A stretch of 64,000 nucleotides of DNA, taken from positions 17,298,185 through 17,362,184 of the forward strand of contig NC_136004.1 in the NCBI RefSeq assembly GCF_048128805.1, given 5' to 3'. Below the pieces are notes generated by a model. That model saw nothing but the letters and a program-made list of their open reading frames with translations. It searched no databases and was not told where the DNA came from. The translations under genes were made by a program, and so were the position numbers. The DNA comes from Centroberyx gerrardi (lineage: Eukaryota > Chordata > Actinopteri > Beryciformes > Berycidae). Shown here piece by piece: positions 12,476 through 24,641 of the stretch; the first letter of the stretch is position 1; each line of letters opens with the position of its first letter.

Positions 12476-15400
12476 TCACAGCAGCCGGTCTCCAGCCACA
12501 GCAGCTGTGACCGCAGGAGGAAAGTGGACACCGCTCTGACTGAGCAGACTGAAAACTTCCTGTACATTCTTGCGTAGGGTCGAAGGGTCACAGAGGGCTC
12601 GTACATCATCAGATATGTTCATCAGCCGGAGGAGGAAGGCGGCCCGGGCGAACAGGCCGCAGAGGGTGCTATGGAAACCAGAATCCATGAGAAGAGCCAG
12701 CCAGGCCGCGTTCAGCGTCTCACCTACAGAGAGAACAAAGCTCATTCCAACAGTTGTCCTCGCATATCATAGCTCATCATATCCCAGTTATCACTACCAT
12801 ATCAATTTATAGAACACATTCTTATATTCTCTCACTGAAATAGGGGGGGGGGGGGGGGGGGGGGTTACCTGGCTGGAGGTCTTTGCAGACCGAAAGGCTG
12901 TCCAGCACCTGTGCAACACTCTCCTCGGCCCATGCACTCAGGCGCTGTGCCAAGGCAGAGGATTCAGAGTATTTTTCCACAATCTGCAGCAGGTAAGGCA
13001 GCAGACATGCAGACATCACAGACGGCTCTGCAAACACATTGGCCTCATCCTGCTCATACAGACTGGCACACCTGAGGAAGAGAACAATAACAGTTGAGCA
13101 ATACTTATAAAAGACAGCATTCATTCCGTTTTTACAAGTGTAGTGTAGTGGTAACACACCCTGTCTCCTTGGCTTCCCTCAGTACAGATCTGAGGTCAGG
13201 CTCAGGCAGGTGACACAACAGCACCTCCAGTGTGCCGGGGCTATCCCAGCATTCCTCCAGCAGCAGGTCCAGGAGGAAGGGCAGCGCCCGGTTGACCTGC
13301 ATGATGTAGACGCTCCTCTGCCCTCCTCCTCTACTGGCATGGTGGAGCATGGAGGTGAAACAGGCCGCTTTCATCCTCACCTGCTGGCTTTCGTCCTGCA
13401 GCAGGTAAAGGCTTGTGTTGATCAACCTGCACAGGAAAGATTAGACATATTCACTTTCTGTTGCATTAGACTTTTTGCATTTGACTGACAAGCCGAAACA
13501 ATCTGACAATCTGAAATCTCTCGGTACCTGGTCCTGATGGATGAGAAAGTGTTGTTTTCTTTCAGGGCTTGGCTCATTAGGGGAACTCCAGCCAGACACA
13601 GAGCTTCAGCGCAGGCCATCCTGAGGGCTTCAGGGGCGTCTGGGGACTGGTGGCGCTCCAACACGCTACACCAGCGTTGGGACATGGAAATTTTACGCCT
13701 GATTTACACAGAGATAAGAATAAAGTGAGGGCAACAGATAAATGAAGTAGTGGTTCCTTGTGTTTCCAAGATATGTGATTGTATACTGAGGTTGACAACA
13801 TTCAAATGTGTAAAATTTGGAGTCTGACCACTGGGAAAGCAGCAGGCTGGCAGCATACAGGGCCTGGGACAGGAACTCCGGTCCGCCTCTCTGGCCCTCC
13901 AGGTCGCCTAGCAACAACTCCAGACATTCCAGCAGCACCGGCTCCTCCAGCGGGGCAGGTTGAGAAGGATGTTGGGGTAAGGTAGAATCACATCCAGCAG
14001 TCATCACTGCTACCAGGGCTGCCAGGTAGGTCCTGCGGTATTCCACACAGCGGCTCAACAGCGCCTCCCATAGGTTGGACTGGACACAGAGAGCACTGTT
14101 AGTCTTAATCACAGTGTCAAATGGTCAGTGTGTTCAGAAAGTATACCTGACTGGGGGTCATATGAAAGATTTAAAAGGTATTCAGAAAAGAGAGAGGTAA
14201 TCAGAAAACTATATTGGATTTACTGTTCATAAGTGAAAATTGTGTTCTCATTAGTGCACATCACAAAAAACAATGGAAGGAAAATCAAAGAAAAGTGACA
14301 AAGAAATAAAAAGGAAGCATTTTTTGTTTTTATCATCTACACTAATGGTAAGATTAAATGATAAACCCATAACCCCAATTAGTTAGTTATACCTTACAAT
14401 GTACAATTTATTAGTTTATTGGTTTTCTCATGAAAGCTGCTCAGACATATTAAAGACATTATCAAATTTTAATTAGATTAGAGCAAACAGGCTCCTCTAT
14501 TCCCACTAAAGGGTTTCTTTTAAAGCATTTAACCTGCAGTAAGAGTAAACAAGTGCTATATTAAATTACTGGGCGACATAAGCAGTCGTCACTATCTTTC
14601 CCTACTCTGCCTTTAGAGGGGATATATTACATCTTATCAGGCTAATGCTACAGGGAATCATTTAATCACTCAGCAGGATATGGAAAGTCATCACTGGGGG
14701 ATGGAGAGAATGTAACATGCTGGGGAGTTTGTTATCTAAATGAACCTATATGAACTTTATGACAGCAAAGAATAAACAGACGGATATCCTTGACTATGCT
14801 TGTTTAAGTCTCCCTGATTACAGAATAGAATAGCTGATACACACACCCAGTCTTGTGTAAGTGGAAAAACATGATCTCCAGCCTGATTTCAGCCTCAGAT
14901 GGCATTATATTTCAGCCTATCTTTGTTTCCTTGATTTCCTCATATTGTGTTCTAGCAAAGTCGTTTTACTGAAAGCTGTTTGGCAGGTTTTGAAAAGCTT
15001 GTTTTCTATATGCCCTAGTCGAGTGAGCAGATCATATCTCACCTGCAACACCCTCTGGATAACCTGTTTCCCGTTGGTCTGTTGCAAGCCCCGCCCATCC
15101 ACCACCCAAGTGACCAATGTGAGCCTGAGATCTGGGCCCACTGCAGAGAAGTTGTCCCAGATTTGACACACCCACTTTAGGTCTGCACACAGAAAGTGGA
15201 TGGCTTTTTGATGGAAGGATAACAACCCGACCTGTGGAGTTGACATACATAATGCATCAAAATATGCGTGCGTCTGTTTCCATATGTGGGTGTGGGTGTG
15301 TCAGAAAGTGTGTCCAGCACCTGAAGCCTGTGTTGAGGCGTGTGGAGCTCACACAGGAGTGTGTCGCTGAGCTTGTTCAGGTAGACCTCAGAGCTGAATC

Positions 15401-18400
15401 TTCTTAGAGAGCCTGCCACTCCCAGGTAGGCCCCTCTCACCATGGGGCAGCGCTGAGCTCCAGTCACCAGCCACAGCGAGGCATCCACTCTGCTCACCAC
15501 CTCACACAGGTCAGCTGAAGGGGCACTGTAAACAGAAACACACAAGGATTTCAAAGCCTCAAAGTGTCTGATGAATGAATAAACCAGTTCTTTCAAGTCT
15601 CACCTGTCTGTGCAGAGAGCTCTGTCCAGGATGGCTTTGATCTGTAATAGCTGTCCGTGTAGCCGGTTGTGACAGCAGGGCTTCTGAGGGCCCGGCAGTT
15701 CAGCTGTCAGTCGGATGAGGATGTTCATGTACTCTGAGGGGGGAGTCATGGCAACCAAGGCCTTAGAGGCCATAACTCTCACGCTGTAGATGGGACTGGC
15801 TGCCAACTGGATTAAAGGAGCCAGGAAATCTGACAAAGCTCTGGGAAAGGAAGACCAGAAAAGACTATCACCGGCCAAACCAGATTCAGTATGGAGAAGA
15901 TTCATGAATATAACCATATAAAGAACTAGATGTATCTTTTGTTGACAATTTCTCAGATGGCACAATAAACCCACTGTACAGAAAATATATTCATCCAAAC
16001 TGCTTCATAAAAGTATAAAGCTAACATATCAAGCAGTGGTTTTCAATGATATGACATTGAGGCCCAAGAGTCTGCAGGTTTTCATTCCAAACAAAATTAC
16101 TGAACCTCAATGGCACATGATTGAAAACCACTGCTATATAGGATTATAATAATTAGCCTGAGCAAATTGTATAATGACATGAAAACAGTAATCACTCAGT
16201 CAAGTCTGGGACGCCAGGCTGGAGTTTGGCTAACAAAGTGAGGACCGGGTAAAGTGCGGGCTGGAGGCGCAGCCTGGCCTCCCCAGATGGGCCCTGGAGG
16301 TCTTGTGCTGCCCCCTTCAGCTCCCCCAGGAGGAAGGGCTGCAGCGCGGGGTAGTGGGAGAAGAAGGCAGGGGGGGACATGCCATGCTGGGTAGGGCTGC
16401 CCTCCTCACCACCGGGCCGCTGGCCAAGCATTCGCGAGCACAGAGAACCTGGAAACCGATTTTAATGGGTATCAGGGGTCATAACAATATTTCATATTGT
16501 GGATACAGACTAAATGAAAAGGTTTGAGTGCATCCAATAAATGTATAAAAATGTGTATATAGGAAACTGAAGTGTGGTGAATATGCCAGCATTATTTAAT
16601 GTCTTACTGTAGAGTTGCAGAGCAGCATTCCTCATGGCCCAGCAGGGAGAACTGAGCAGAGTGAGGGACAAGATAGCCACAGCAGGAGCAAACTGGAGGA
16701 CAGCTACTCCCAGCCCAGAGCCACGCACCAGGGCCTGCAGAGTGTGAACTGCACACACCTATCAGGGACGGGGAGAATGTGATAATATATACATATTATC
16801 CCTCATAATTGTTTGACTACATCTCTCTTTGTGGTTATACATTGCACCATTTTCCATTTGTGTCAGTGTGTCTATGAACCTGTGGCAGGTCCAGTGTTTG
16901 GTCCCAGCTCTGAGGCAGAGGTGTTCTGGCTGTCTCCAGTAAGGTGTGCATGCTGTGGGCTAGCAGCGGTCGCGCTTTACTGGCCTCCTCTGCAGACACA
17001 ACACACAGGATGAGCATGGGCAACCCTGCTGCCCGCCGGGTCACAGACGTACAGCGAGGAGACTGCAGAACCTGCAGCCCCTGGAGAGAGAGGAAAGGAC
17101 GTGTATCAGCCAGCCAGCAGTCCAGCTTCTCAATTTGTTAACAGTGGATAATGTATCCGCCCACAGGAACGCCTATGACAGCTCACTTGTTTCAGCATGT
17201 GGGCTGGGATGTCCTGAAGATCTGGGTTATTGCTGCTTAGTAGGGAGGCACAGAACTTGGTGAAGCCCACACAGCATCCTTCTACCGCCCCCTGGTGAAC
17301 AGAAGCATGTATTTCAGGGAAGTGGGTGAGAGCGTTGAGGTGATCTGACTTGATGCCTAGGGGTGGATGTGTAACTCGTACCCAGTGGCGACATTTCAGA
17401 AGAATATCCTTGAACACTTTTGATGCTCTTCTTAGGTCCTCCGTCGTTAGAAGGGACTCAGTGGGTTTGGATTCGGCAAGAATTCTCTCCACCAGAGAAC
17501 CTAGAAAGATTCCTATTTCCTTATGAGGATAAAACAGAAGCAAGTAAGAATTAAGAATATATACACATACAGCATGGACTAGTGTAACCCTTCCATCAAA
17601 AGGCTGTAATGTAAATAAAAAAATAACAATACATGGTTATAAACCCAGGGTGTTAACCAGGGTATTACACTAGTGTCTGTCAGATTGTTGCAATTCCCCA
17701 TCAAATAGGACTGCTGGATGCACAGATATCTTATTATGCATCTGTATGGTGCATGTTGTTCCATTTTACCTTGAGGGAGACCCAGCAGCAGGTGAGAACC
17801 AGGCTGTGTTCCTCCGATAGCAGAACACACTCCTCTCCCTCCCCATGGCTCCCCCCAGCCGCCTGGGCAATCAGAGAGCTGATGGCATTCCCCATGTCAC
17901 AGAAAGAAGGCGGGGCATCTAGGAAATAATGGAGCAATTTAATGTGTAATGTAGTGTCGTGAATATGAAATGTAGGATCCCTCATCCCCAAATCTCTCTT
18001 CTGTCCTGCCGATTGGTACTTTACCACTCTCATCAGCACCAGTGTCCTGGGCTCCATACAGCACACCCAGCAGAAGCAGAGAGATATTCTCCAGCAGGCC
18101 CAGCAGCTCAGTGGCCAGACTGTGGTCAACTATGTCACATACACTGCTGGGTGCCTCAAGCAAACACCTCTCAAGGGCACTCAAAATACCTGAAACATAA
18201 TTCATGACAAGGTTTTATATCTCATCCGAAGTAAATATTCTTCTGAGGTTCATCGTGTGTGGTAGTTGTCAATGTGATTGATCTCTGGACTCACCATGTA
18301 TAGGTCTGGTTCTTGCAGCAAGCATCATGTCAGCCTTGGCTGTGAGGTAGTGCTGCTCCAGCTCCTTCACCAGGTATCTGACCACACTGGAGGTCTTGGG

Positions 18401-21400
18401 GTTCCCTACACTGCTGACAGCAGCGTTACTGTCCAGCCAGCGCTCCTGGAACTGGTCTTCTGATCTGCAGACAGAAGAGTTAACAACCGCTTATAACTTA
18501 CAACTACAGCAGGCCATATTCTGAGGGTATGTAGGACGCAAAGCTTACTTCTGAAGAAGGACCTTCATCATCAGAGCTCCCATCTGAGCCTCCTGCACCC
18601 GAGGGCTGCACAGAAGCTGTTTGGTTCGTTCGAACAGCACAGCGGTGATGTCATCTGGAAAACTGGGTGGGAAAAACCTCAACAATAACCCTGCGGAAAG
18701 CTCTCGAATCTGGAGAAGGAAAAACATACTTAAATATCTTCAAACTACTTATCTTATTCCCTTTATTGTCAGTACAGTTCAGTACTGTTTTAGAACTATA
18801 AAGAAGAAGTGTGAGGCAGGTTGAGGCAGCACTACCTCATTGGTAGAGTCTTCTAAACAGCCAATCAGAACGAGCTGTTTTGCCCTGCAGAAGAAATCCC
18901 ACTGTCCTCTTTGTCTGGCACAGTTAATAAGAGATCCCATGTTCTCTGCAAAAATGATTTTATCAAGTAAAATTCCACAGCATTATAAAAGACATATGAA
19001 CACACATATAAACAACCTGACACATATAATGCATAGCACCATACACTAGCGTATAGACTCAATTTTGGCCTGCATCCTCCATTCGCCCGGCTGCTGCACT
19101 GACCTGGAGGCTGCCCCTTCTTCTTGTCTGGGCTCCAGGTGTCTGTGCAGGTCTCCAGGACTGCAGACAGCAGCAGCAACGCAGTCTTCTTCCTCTGATA
19201 ACTGTGTCCTGCTGCCAGATAGCAGTATGGAAGCTGGCCCAACCATTCCACAAATCCTACAAGGAAATATACAGGATGTTTCAAAAGTAGGAATACAAAT
19301 GTTATTAATAACAATAATAATGATCATAATAATCATAATGATGAAAAACAAAGCTGTATGATTTTAGTCATTTTTAACTTATTTACACTGTATAATTGTC
19401 ATTTTTAACAAAATAATTCAACATTCAACAGCATAAATAATAGGTGTACATGGAAATAAGAAAAATATTTAATAATACAGTGAGAATGAATAATGTATTT
19501 AAGAATGTATACCTGCTTTTGAAACAAATGGTATATACATACATAAACCAGAATTTAACTATATATAGTATGATACATTTCTGTCAATCTGTCCTGTAGA
19601 ACAGCTTTTTTTACAAAGGTAAAAAAGCAGCTTTCATCCATCTCACCTATTCCCTGGTCCAGTATAACTTCTGCCTTCTCGCTATGGCCGGCATCTCCAT
19701 TCTTTTTGCCCTTTTGTCCCCCGCCATGCGCCAAGCAGCTGTCTCTGATGCGCACCAGAAACCTCTTCACTCCTACCTGGAAATGCTGGCGGAAAGGTGA
19801 GGACTCGCAGTTTAGGTTCTGAGGAATAAATGTCCTCATTATGGACAGCTCCTCGGGGGTCGGAGCCTCCTTGGTCTTTGGGCTGCAGCACAGGAGGTTG
19901 AGGGCAGCGAGACGGACTTTGTCATCCCCAGATCCCAGAGCGAGCTCGAGGGTCTCGAGGGCGGAGTCACCCTGCAGGGCCCAGGGAGAGCGGCCGCTTG
20001 TGGCCCGATGGGAACTCATGATGCAGGCCCAGGCGTGGAGGTGGCCCGGGGCGGCCGGGTCCAGCGAGGCCAGCAGAGGCTCCACAGCGGAGGGGAAGAC
20101 TTGTAAGGTGCAGGGTAATAATTGGGTCGAGCTGTTGTTCTGTAGAAGCGTCACCTCGGAAGTCAAAGCCTCAAGAAGGACGGGCCGCCAACGCCCTGCC
20201 CACTGATTGGCCAGATCCAGCTCGGTGGGCGGAGCTTGCTTTGCTGAGCCATCGCATAGCTCTCGCCTCTGCTGCTGCATCAGACACTTGTAAAGCTCTG
20301 ATGCACATGGTGACAGGTGATTGGTGGACAAGCACTTCAGGAGATGATTGGGTAGTTCAAGGTATTGATCCAACACCTGATTCATAAAAGAAACATGCAT
20401 CAAAGTCATCATCGCCACCACTGCCTACACTACATTATTAATACTGTAATAACCATTAATCCTCACCGTATCAGTACCCAAATATGGGAGTAGAGCACAA
20501 AGGGGGGCGTATTTGGCTTTGGCCTCCCATGGGAGTTTGGTTATGCGCTGAAGCAGAGTAGAATTAAGAGTCTTCTTTGTGTCACCAAACTGCTTACAGT
20601 CCATCTCATAGAGCTCCAGCAGCAGACAAAAGGCACTGCGCACAAACTCTGACAGACCCTCTACCTGCCAATGAACATCAAGAAAGATATCATTGAACAA
20701 TAGTAATACTGTAAGTGCTTGGAGTAGCCATGGGTGAAATAAAGCAGTACGCTATTGTTAAAAAGATTGTTAAAAAGAGATTTCAGACAAAAAGTTTTGT
20801 CGTTATGCTAGGTGTCAAGTTGAAATGATTGGGATATATCTAGGTCCTGCTTTCTGTTTTTTGACAAGTTTCTGATTTAGAATAATTTACTGAAGTTAAT
20901 CCGACTCACTGGGCTTTCAGCATTGGTCCAGATAACCTGAATGAGCTGCTGTTGCAGGCTGCCATCATCGGGCAGAAGGCGAACACCTGTCATCTTCCAG
21001 AGATCAGCCAGACTCTCTTTAACTTTCTTCAGCCATAGTGTCAACACTGCAACAAAATGTAATATTTAAACAAGTGATTTTGCAATTTAACATGAATAAA
21101 CAAACTGTGGACATTACTCACCTTCGAAGGCATAGTAGTGACAGTCCAGCTTCTCCTCACACAATGCGAAGACCAGAGGAAACATACCTCCCAGCAGTAA
21201 ACACATCTGAAACAACAGATGTGATGGATCATTTTTGTTTGCTAATAAAGGGAAGCACAACAGACAGGTAAAACATGCTGTACTTGGAGAGAGTTTCAAA
21301 CATATTTACCTCTGTGTTTTCCACACCAGAACAGAGTAGGATGTGCGGTCGGCAGCAGGTCAGAAGGCCCCGGCTCACAGCCAGTCTGTCCACTCCATCC

Positions 21401-21756
21401 TGCGCTGTGGGGTCGCACTGCACCTGGAGACCACCGACAGCCAGCAGCCACGACTCTGGGAAATAACATGAATAACAGCTAGTCCGTCAGGAATCTCCAT
21501 GCATTCACATTCTATAGCAGTGAGTTTGTTTTGGTAGTTTTACAGGATTTCTGCTTTATTGGAGAGTAAAAAAACAGGAAACACATGGGGAATGAAAGGG
21601 GATAACGTTTGGCACAACTTGAGAGACTAAAACTCAACCTTTCTCAAACATTTCCCTGCATATTAATGTTCTAATATAAGCTGTACTACACAAATTTTCC
21701 TTTTTTTTTAATTGGGTGGTGCGGTGATGAAGTGTAAGACTGTTACTTTCACTGCC

Positions 21757-21845
<89 letters not shown>

Positions 21846-23854
21846 TTCACTACTTAAACAGCTGCATGGCTATCTAGCTCATGCACTGTACAGTAAGGCC
21901 ATATACAACTATATTTCACTCAGTATGAACCATAATCAAAGAAAACAGTACTACTACATTTCATTTTCCAGTCAGGCAATGCAGAACTCGGTTGTTTCAG
22001 CACTAGTCACAACACAGACATACGATCCAGTTCCATAATATTGACTGTCATCCAACACCCGGGTGTGCAATCCAATACATCCATGGTGCAATCTGACTGC
22101 TTTGCATTCTCTCTTCATTCTGTTTCTCAATGCTTCTGCATTGAGTTTCTCAATGCTTCTGCATTGAGAAACAGAACGTGAAAAGGACCAATTCCCCATC
22201 AAGAATTGGGGAAGAGTAAATAACAAGTTCTTCTTAATTGACTTGCCTGGTTATTTATATATACAGTACATATATATTTATTAGCAGCATGAAAAATCTC
22301 TCTGAAAAGGGGAATTCGAGGAACCTCATGTCCTTGAAGGTGGAGAACGGTAAGCAACCCCATAGTAGTGAATTCCAAAATTTGATTTGCTCATTCTGAT
22401 AATGTGTATAGTGTTGACGGTTAGATACCTGAATGCGAGACCTGCAGCAGACTCCAGGCAGCGGCTCCTCCAGCCTCGCTCTCTGGCGCTGTGTTGATCA
22501 GCATGGCCACAGCAGTGCCGGCCAGCAGGCGCGTGTCCCTGTTGGAGCACTGCAGCACAGGAGAGAGGCATGGACTGGTCAGATGGAAGGAAGGCAACAA
22601 GTGAGCAATAATTTGCAATTTCAATCAGGTAAATTGCACTGGTCAATTAGACAGAGACCTTCCCAAGGATTATGTCCATAAGAGCCTGCAGGATGCTCTG
22701 CACTGCTGGGCTCCCACGCTGATCCACCCACACCAGAGGAGCCACTTCACCAGGCAACAGCTGAAATATCTGCAAACACACCTGGGGAGACCACAGTTCT
22801 CAGGTCAGTAACAAAAGATGACACATGGATCTGTGACACATGCATAGGATTCTTCAACAGTCTTGTAGTGTCAAACATCAGCCAATCATGAAGCTCTGGA
22901 TCTACCTTAACAGCAACATAACACAGTGGTCCATCTCTCCACCCCTCTTGTTGCAGTACAACAGGGAACAGCTCAGCCACTTTATTCAGCAAGGACGGGT
23001 ACGTCACTCGCCACACCTCTCGACCAACAGCACTGTCCTCCAAGAACATGCAGGCTGAAAAGGGAAAAGTCAATTAAATGAAAGGTTAAATATGGTAGCA
23101 GTGACACACAGAACTATTATATAGCCATCTTTAATCTACACCAACCTCTCTGCAGATCCTCAATAGATAATATCTGAAAAGAAAACCAGTTGAAAGTTAT
23201 CAGCAGTGCTTTTATAAAAATATCTGGCAAACAATGGTAAATTAAGTCTTCTGTACCTGGTCAGTGTGGACTATGGTGTGCAAACAGTGACAGGTTTCTC
23301 TAAAAACCAGCTGGTGGTCCACCTTTGCCAGATGTTGCAGCATCTGTAAAGGAAAGATGAAGTCTCAATAAGATGCTATTTTGCTTTTAAGCATCAAATC
23401 CAGTCAGAGCAGACATAGAGCTGACCTGGTCCAGCTTACGACTGGCTGTAGAGATGTTGACCATCTGCAGCTGCATGGAGATGAGGAGTCTGACGAGGAG
23501 CAGCAGGTGCCTCTCCTCCAAAACATGAAGCTGTGCCCCTGGGATTTTTCTCAAGAGCTGGGCAGCCTCCTCCAAACAGCGCTCCTTACATCTTTTCACA
23601 CTAGTCCTGTTCATTTAAGCATAAACGTTCAGTCAACATTACAAATTATTAAGAAAACTATCTGCACAGGACAAGACAGTAAGACTTCAACTGTGTACAT
23701 TTAAGTCACTGATGCTGTGATTGGTTACCCACCTGGAAGATTCATCCAGTTTATTAATAAAGAGCTCGAGTGCTTGGCTGACATCTTCTGGTGTTTTGTC
23801 CTCAGTGATCATACAATCTTGTAGACTTGTCAGCAGATCTTCAAACGGTAACAT
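12476..23854 (-). CDS. thada: THADA family tRNA 2'-O-methyltransferase partner (HEAT/ARM-repeat protein)
   Basis: Thirty coding exons (high to low): 23854-23733, 23606-23426, 23343-23257, 23173-23146, 23054-22906, 22781-22659, 22549-22429, 21455-21310, 21206-21122, 21046-20910, 20664-20467, 20376-19647, 19256-19104, 18945-18836, 18709-18549, 18464-18295, 18189-18025, 17918-17770, 17519-17187, 17080-16880, 16758-16608, 16448-16196, 15840-15604, 15525-15321, 15231-15043, 14079-13829, 13698-13528, 13426-13160, 13071-12869, 12723-12476. Sum 5724 nt, 1907 aa (human THADA 1953). Landmarks: PQNLNCESSPFRQHFQ near residue 640; HSLVLTCCWVSLK near 1000 opening the DUF2428/Trm732 region; FFSHYPALQPFLLGELK. 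Helical HEAT-like repeats span the whole length. THADA and yeast Trm732 pair with an FTSJ1/Trm7 methyltransferase to modify tRNA position 32 (family knowledge). An in-frame TAA just upstream supports the chosen ATG. A fish THADA paralogue cannot be excluded. Confidence 0.85.
12843..12864. repeat. Poly(G)22 tract abutting a thada splice donor
   Basis: Twenty-two consecutive G on the plus strand. In the thada transcript this is a C22 run starting four bases into intron 29, right after the exon 29 donor (exon|gtaa then C22). Confidence 0.9.
16034..16133. mobile_element. 100-bp hAT-type miniature element (MITE)
   Basis: Terminal inverted repeats CAGTGGTTTTCAAT and ATTGAAAACCACTG bound exactly 100 bp. 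The CAGTGGTT start is typical of hAT superfamily termini. The flanking octamers ATATCAAG and CTATATAG agree at 5 of 8 positions, compatible with a decayed 8-bp target-site duplication. It lies in thada intron 22. Confidence 0.75.
21765..21838. repeat. (AG)37 microsatellite
   Basis: Uninterrupted AG dinucleotides over 74 bp in thada intron 7. It reads as a pure CT tract on the thada transcript strand. Confidence 0.95.
22118..22176. repeat. Nested palindrome / tandem stem-loop
   Basis: The outer arms TTCTGTTTCTCAATGC (22118-22133) and GCATTGAGAAACAGAA (22161-22176) are perfectly complementary. The interior repeats TCTCAATGC and GCATTGAG again, so the segment can fold as one long hairpin or two short ones. 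It lies in thada intron 7, about 280 bp from the (AG)37 tract. Confidence 0.8.
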
Positions 23855-23921
23855 TGTTTTATTAAATCCACTTTTTAGATCCTGCTGTTGTCACACACGT
23901 TGTACTTGTACTGTTGTACTG

Positions 23922-23931
23922 GTCACGTGAC
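23922..23931. promoter_or_regulatory. CLEAR/E-box palindrome GTCACGTGAC
   Basis: A perfect 10-bp palindrome identical to the CLEAR consensus bound by TFEB/TFE3 and also by USF/MITF. It lies 68 bp upstream of the thada ATG, a typical promoter-proximal spacing. Confidence 0.5.
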
Positions 23932-24617
23932 AAAACTCTTATTCTACTATTGCTGGAGCGGCGAACACAGAAGTACAGCGAGATGCTGCTGCCACCTGGC
24001 GACAAGGTCGGTACAGCAGCAGATCAGGGGTCTCGACCTTGAACCATGTGCCATGGGGGGCCAAGAATATGCAGATCCATATTTGGTAGGGTCCTGATAT
24101 CAAAAGCTGAGGGAATATCCATCTTAATATACCCATTCTATGCTTTACATATCTCTCCAAAACCAGTTTTTATGGAGAAATAAGACACTAAAGAAACCCC
24201 AATTTGTAAATATATATGGAGGTCTAAATGTATTTATATGAGTTTAAATCATTGGTAGGAGCTGTCAAAATTGACGCTTTAGTAAAACAAATCCATGTTT
24301 ATGCTGAAATATCAGTCTTTTAATGTTTATCACGATGTGCTGTCTATCTGTCTTATGGTGTGAATTGTTGTAAAGTTTTTTTTGCGTTCGTTAATGGGAG
24401 AATAACGAAGAATATACATTTTCTTAGCCCAATGCACTACAACCATAGCCTACAACAGGATGGCGTCCGTGTTTTCCTTGTAGTACCACTCCAGACCAAT
24501 CGGTGTCGCTCCTGGTCGTTATAAGCGTGTTTCTTCTGGCTGCACGAGAGCAAGAACATTTCTAGGCTGTGATTGGTTAACGATTCGTTGCCTAGACATC
24601 CCAAACAGTTTACAAAT

Positions 24618-24632
24618 ATGTCGACGGTCTGA
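24618..24632 (+). other. Short uORF before tctn2
   Basis: ATG-TCG-ACG-GTC-TGA, a four-codon ORF with stop, ends 9 nt before the tctn2 start codon. If the transcript starts upstream of it, it could tune tctn2 translation. The true transcription start is unknown. Confidence 0.35.
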
Positions 24633-24641
24633 AGTGAACCA

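Larger units (their letters stand above)
23855..24641. promoter_or_regulatory. Divergent promoter region of thada and tctn2
   Basis: Only 787 bp separate the two start codons, which point away from each other. Visible elements are a perfect GTCACGTGAC palindrome at 23922-23931 (68 bp before the thada ATG), a CCAAT box in CCAGACCAATCGG near 24491, an inverted CCAAT (GATTGG) near 24571, and a half-match to the RFX X-box (GTTGCC at 24587). No TATA box is evident. Around 24028-24060 there is a possible hAT terminus (CAGGGGTCTCGACC followed by GGGGGGCCAA). The architecture suggests a bidirectional housekeeping-type promoter; this is inference from layout and motifs. Confidence 0.6.

Noticed and set aside
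14080-15042. A missed exon in the largest thada intron (intron 25, 963 bp)
   Set aside because: The flanking exons join in phase 0 with continuous similarity, and no open stretch with HEAT-like character and matching splice sites was found between them.
21765-21838. CRISPR-like or structured tandem array
   Set aside because: It is a plain AG dinucleotide microsatellite with no spacers.
12476-23854. Identification of the minus-strand HEAT-repeat gene as BRAT1 or another ARM-repeat protein
   Set aside because: The reconstructed length (1907 aa) and several blocks (PQNLNCESSPFRQHFQ, LVLTCCWVSLK, FFSHYPALQPFLLGEL) fit THADA and its DUF2428 region. BRAT1 is under half that size.
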